From DASUFE01 sp036274675 (GTDB taxonomy: Bacteria > Pseudomonadota > Gammaproteobacteria > HTCC5015), in the NCBI GenBank assembly GCA_036274675.1, contig DASUFE010000055.1, forward strand, positions 1 through 18,118: DNA of 18,118 bases, given 5' to 3'. The position numbers were made by a program, and so were the translations under genes. Positions 16,556-18,118 of this stretch are shown here, piece by piece (the stretch's first letter is position 1; every line of letters starts with the position of its first letter). The notes beneath the pieces are model-generated. The model ran no database searches, was not told the origin of the DNA, and saw only the letters and a list, made by a program, of their open reading frames with translations.

Positions 16556-17092
16556 TCATTGTGCATGCCGTTTCCCATCGAAAAGCTGGCTCAGCAGGAG
16601 CAGCACCACGCCCACGCTGATGGCGCTGTCGGCGATATTAAAGGTGGGCCAGTGGCAGCCTGTCTCCAAATGCATAAACAAGGGCAGGCACTTTCCGGAG
16701 GCCGGGTAGAAAAAATCTATAAAATCAATGACATATCCATAAGCGATGCGATCGATCATATTCCCGACGGCTCCGGCCAGAATCAGGCTCAGCGCCAGCC
16801 GGGTCCAGCGTTCATCGGCCTTAAGGCGCGTCAGCCATACCACCAGCAGGGTGCTGATGCTCAGTGAAAGCCCGAGGAAGAACCAGCGCTGCCAGCCGTC
16901 AGCGTGACTCAAAAAACTGAAAGCGGCTCCCGGGTTGTAAGTCAGGCTCAAATTCAGCAGGGGCAACAGAGGCTGCGGCTGGTAGAGGGCGAGGTGGCTT
17001 TCAGCCCACTGCTTGCTGAACTGGTCCAGCCCGATCAGGGCGCCGCTCAACAAAAATGAGGGCCAGAGACGGGTCAGAGGGAGTGTGTTCAT
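16556..17092 (-). CDS. lspA: Lipoprotein signal peptidase LspA (signal peptidase II)
   Basis: A 178-residue inner-membrane aspartyl protease that removes signal peptides from diacylglyceryl-modified prolipoproteins. Four hydrophobic segments are visible. The catalytic Asp pair is D114 in GNMIDR and D155 in FNIADSAISVG. D23 in GLDQFSKQW and TYNPGAAFSFL are family motifs. Between DFIDFF and WPTFN there are about 14 more residues than in the E. coli enzyme, including two Cys. It is the first gene of the leftward series. The usual upstream partner ileS is not here; instead a divergent outer-membrane protein gene starts 123 bases away. Confidence 0.95.
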   Translation of the reverse strand: MNTLPLTRLWPSFLLSGALIGLDQFSKQWAESHLALYQPQPLLPLLNLSLTYNPGAAFSFLSHADGWQRWFFLGLSLSISTLLVVWLTRLKADERWTRLALSLILAGAVGNMIDRIAYGYVIDFIDFFYPASGKCLPLFMHLETGCHWPTFNIADSAISVGVVLLLLSQLFDGKRHAQ

Positions 17093-17215
17093 AAGCGCTC
17101 GGACAAGGGTAGAAAATGTGCTATATCAACAACGTGTTGCGGTTTATATTGAGAAAATACTTTAAGTTTTTACAGAATGCATTATCATACAGCAAACCAT
17201 AGGGGAGTATGCGGT

Positions 17216-17779
17216 ATGAATTTAAACCAATGCCTCTTGGGCGCCATCCTGGTTATGGGTCCCTCTATCGCGTCCGCGGATGCCCCCCAGAATTACTGGG
17301 GCATGGGAATCGATGGCTTCGATCTGAAAGAGAATCCGGAAAACTTTGATACTACCGATAACCCCATCCCCAACGGTAGCGAGGAGGATATGAACGGGTT
17401 CAACCTGCGTTACGGCATCTGGTTGCCTTTCGATCTGTTCGCCATCGAATTGCGCCTTGGCAGCGTCGGTGAAGAAAACGGCACACTGCTCGAAGATCCG
17501 GAAGTGAGATATTTCTTTGGCGTGGGCAAGCTGAATATCCCCTTTGAGACCGTCAATCTGTATGTGCTGGGCGGTGTCAGCAGGGTCTACTACGACATCG
17601 ATGGTACCGAAAGCAATGAGGATGATGTTGTCGGCGGAGTCGGTATCGAATTGTTGGGCAACGAGACCACCGGCTTGACCATCGAATTCCTGAAATATGG
17701 AGTGGACGACGACCCGGCCGAAGGCAAGCTGATAACGATCGGATTCAACCATCGTTTCGAATTGCCGGGTTTCCGCTAA
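17216..17779 (+). CDS. Small outer-membrane beta-barrel protein
   Basis: A 187-residue protein with a signal peptide (about 1-20, ending SIASA before DAPQNYWG). The mature part alternates hydrophobic and polar residues in strand-length blocks (FNLRYGIWLP, FAIELRLGSV, VNLYVLGGVSRVYYDI, VVGGVGIELLG, GLTIEFLKYG, ITIGFNHRFEL), as in eight-stranded OmpA-like/opacity barrels. Intervening loops are rich in Asp, Glu and Asn. It ends LPGFR rather than in a C-terminal Phe. The ATG at 17216 has a GGGGAG site (17202-17207) about 8 bases upstream; an ATG at 17177 would add 13 residues that spoil the signal peptide. Substrate or role unknown; structural, adhesive or small-solute functions are all possible. 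Confidence 0.78.
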   Translation: MNLNQCLLGAILVMGPSIASADAPQNYWGMGIDGFDLKENPENFDTTDNPIPNGSEEDMNGFNLRYGIWLPFDLFAIELRLGSVGEENGTLLEDPEVRYFFGVGKLNIPFETVNLYVLGGVSRVYYDIDGTESNEDDVVGGVGIELLGNETTGLTIEFLKYGVDDDPAEGKLITIGFNHRFELPGFR

Positions 17780-17864
17780 ACGCCGCGTTTCATCGGGTTT
17801 CCCGCGGAATAACGCAATATTCGGAACAAGATGCGCTATAGGCTTTGAAGCAAGAGGTTTGTGT

Positions 17865-18118
17865 ATGAGCCGGATTCCATTATTAATGCTGGTTTTCCTG
17901 GGAGTGCTGGGCGGTTGCTCGTCGCAGAGCGGTACGGGTGGCGCTAGCGGGGGCGGCGGAAGTGTGGATGGTCCGGATCCGGATCCCACGGGTCTTCCTT
18001 CATCCGGGATTCCGGACTTTGACAGTCTCTCGGTTTCTGTGGATATCAAAAATCCACGGGCGCTTGAATATGATGGTGAAAAGGTTACTTTCACGGTCAG
18101 ATTAGCGGACCAACTTGG
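17865..18118 (+). CDS. Lipoprotein, N-terminal part, cut by the window edge
   Basis: 84 complete codons run to the window end. The N-terminus is a lipoprotein signal: MSRIP, a hydrophobic core LLMLVFLGVLGG, and a lipobox LGGC with the modified Cys at about residue 18. A Gly/Ser-rich, Asp-Pro-rich linker follows (GGASGGGGS, DGPDPDPTG). From about residue 55 the segment SVSVDIKNPRALEYDGEKV followed by TFTVRLADQL resembles the first strands of an invasin/bacterial Ig-like (Big_1) domain; this is a tentative reading. It lacks Asp at +2 (Ser follows Cys), so outer-membrane sorting by Lol is expected. An AGAGG site precedes the ATG. LspA, encoded nearby, would process it like any lipoprotein, with no special link implied. 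Confidence 0.75.
   Translation, partial: MSRIPLLMLVFLGVLGGCSSQSGTGGASGGGGSVDGPDPDPTGLPSSGIPDFDSLSVSVDIKNPRALEYDGEKVTFTVRLADQL

Noticed and set aside
17093..17215. Divergent promoter pair between lspA and the barrel gene
   Set aside because: Promoters must lie here, and the stretch is AT-rich, but no -35/-10 pair on either strand is good enough to call.
17222..18094. A 290-codon minus-strand frame opposite the barrel protein and lipoprotein
   Set aside because: The plus-strand readings have signal peptides, ribosome sites and strand patterns. The minus frame crosses both genes and shows no recognisable feature.

Overview
The window looks like a chromosomal segment of a plant-polysaccharide-degrading gammaproteobacterium of the Cellvibrio / Saccharophagus / Teredinibacter type. 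Two things point there: secreted glycoside hydrolases whose modules are joined by long poly-serine linkers, and a type IV pilus minor-pilin operon next to ispH and lspA, close to the neighbourhood known from Pseudomonas. This assignment is inferred from gene content only.

Left part (1-6080, + strand). The window opens inside the 3' end of a GH6 cellulase gene that stops at 205 and is followed by a strong terminator. Next comes a two-gene unit: a secreted TolB-like beta-propeller protein (400-1566) and a single-pass membrane protein carrying an EF-hand-like loop (1612-2256). After a 400-bp non-coding stretch lies a very large secreted enzyme (2659-6009). Its order is signal peptide, GH10 xylanase, poly-Ser, CBM6/35-like module, poly-Ser, GH6 cellobiohydrolase, nine prolines, and an unassigned C-terminal module. 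Its GH6 end closely matches the truncated gene at the left edge, so the locus holds a tandem GH6 duplication. A perfect-stem terminator follows.

Middle (6078-6901). This stretch lies between two converging terminators. I see no convincing gene in it. It resembles an interspersed non-coding repeat, with several palindromes and broken frames on both strands.

Right part (6960-17092, - strand). Transcription runs leftward through lspA, ispH, fimU/fimT-like, pilV, pilW, pilX, pilY1, pilE and a small secreted Cys-containing protein, and ends at a terminator at 6902-6939. The pilin genes are tightly packed, with ATGA overlaps at pilV/pilW and pilX/pilY1. Together they encode the minor-pilin priming complex and the PilY1 tip adhesin of a type IV pilus. 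lspA and ispH are housekeeping genes for lipoprotein maturation and isoprenoid synthesis. The fkpB and ileS genes that often accompany them are missing here. PilY1 carries three related beta-rich repeats inserted in its von Willebrand A region.

Right edge (17216-18118, + strand). A small outer-membrane beta-barrel protein and the beginning of a lipoprotein, cut by the window, diverge from lspA.

Most of the window is well-understood biology. The items most worth a second look are the GH10/GH6 fusion with its unassigned C-terminal module, the repeat-expanded PilY1, the small Cys-containing protein at the end of the pilin operon, the TolB-like/EF-hand pair, and the repeat-like stretch at 6078-6901.
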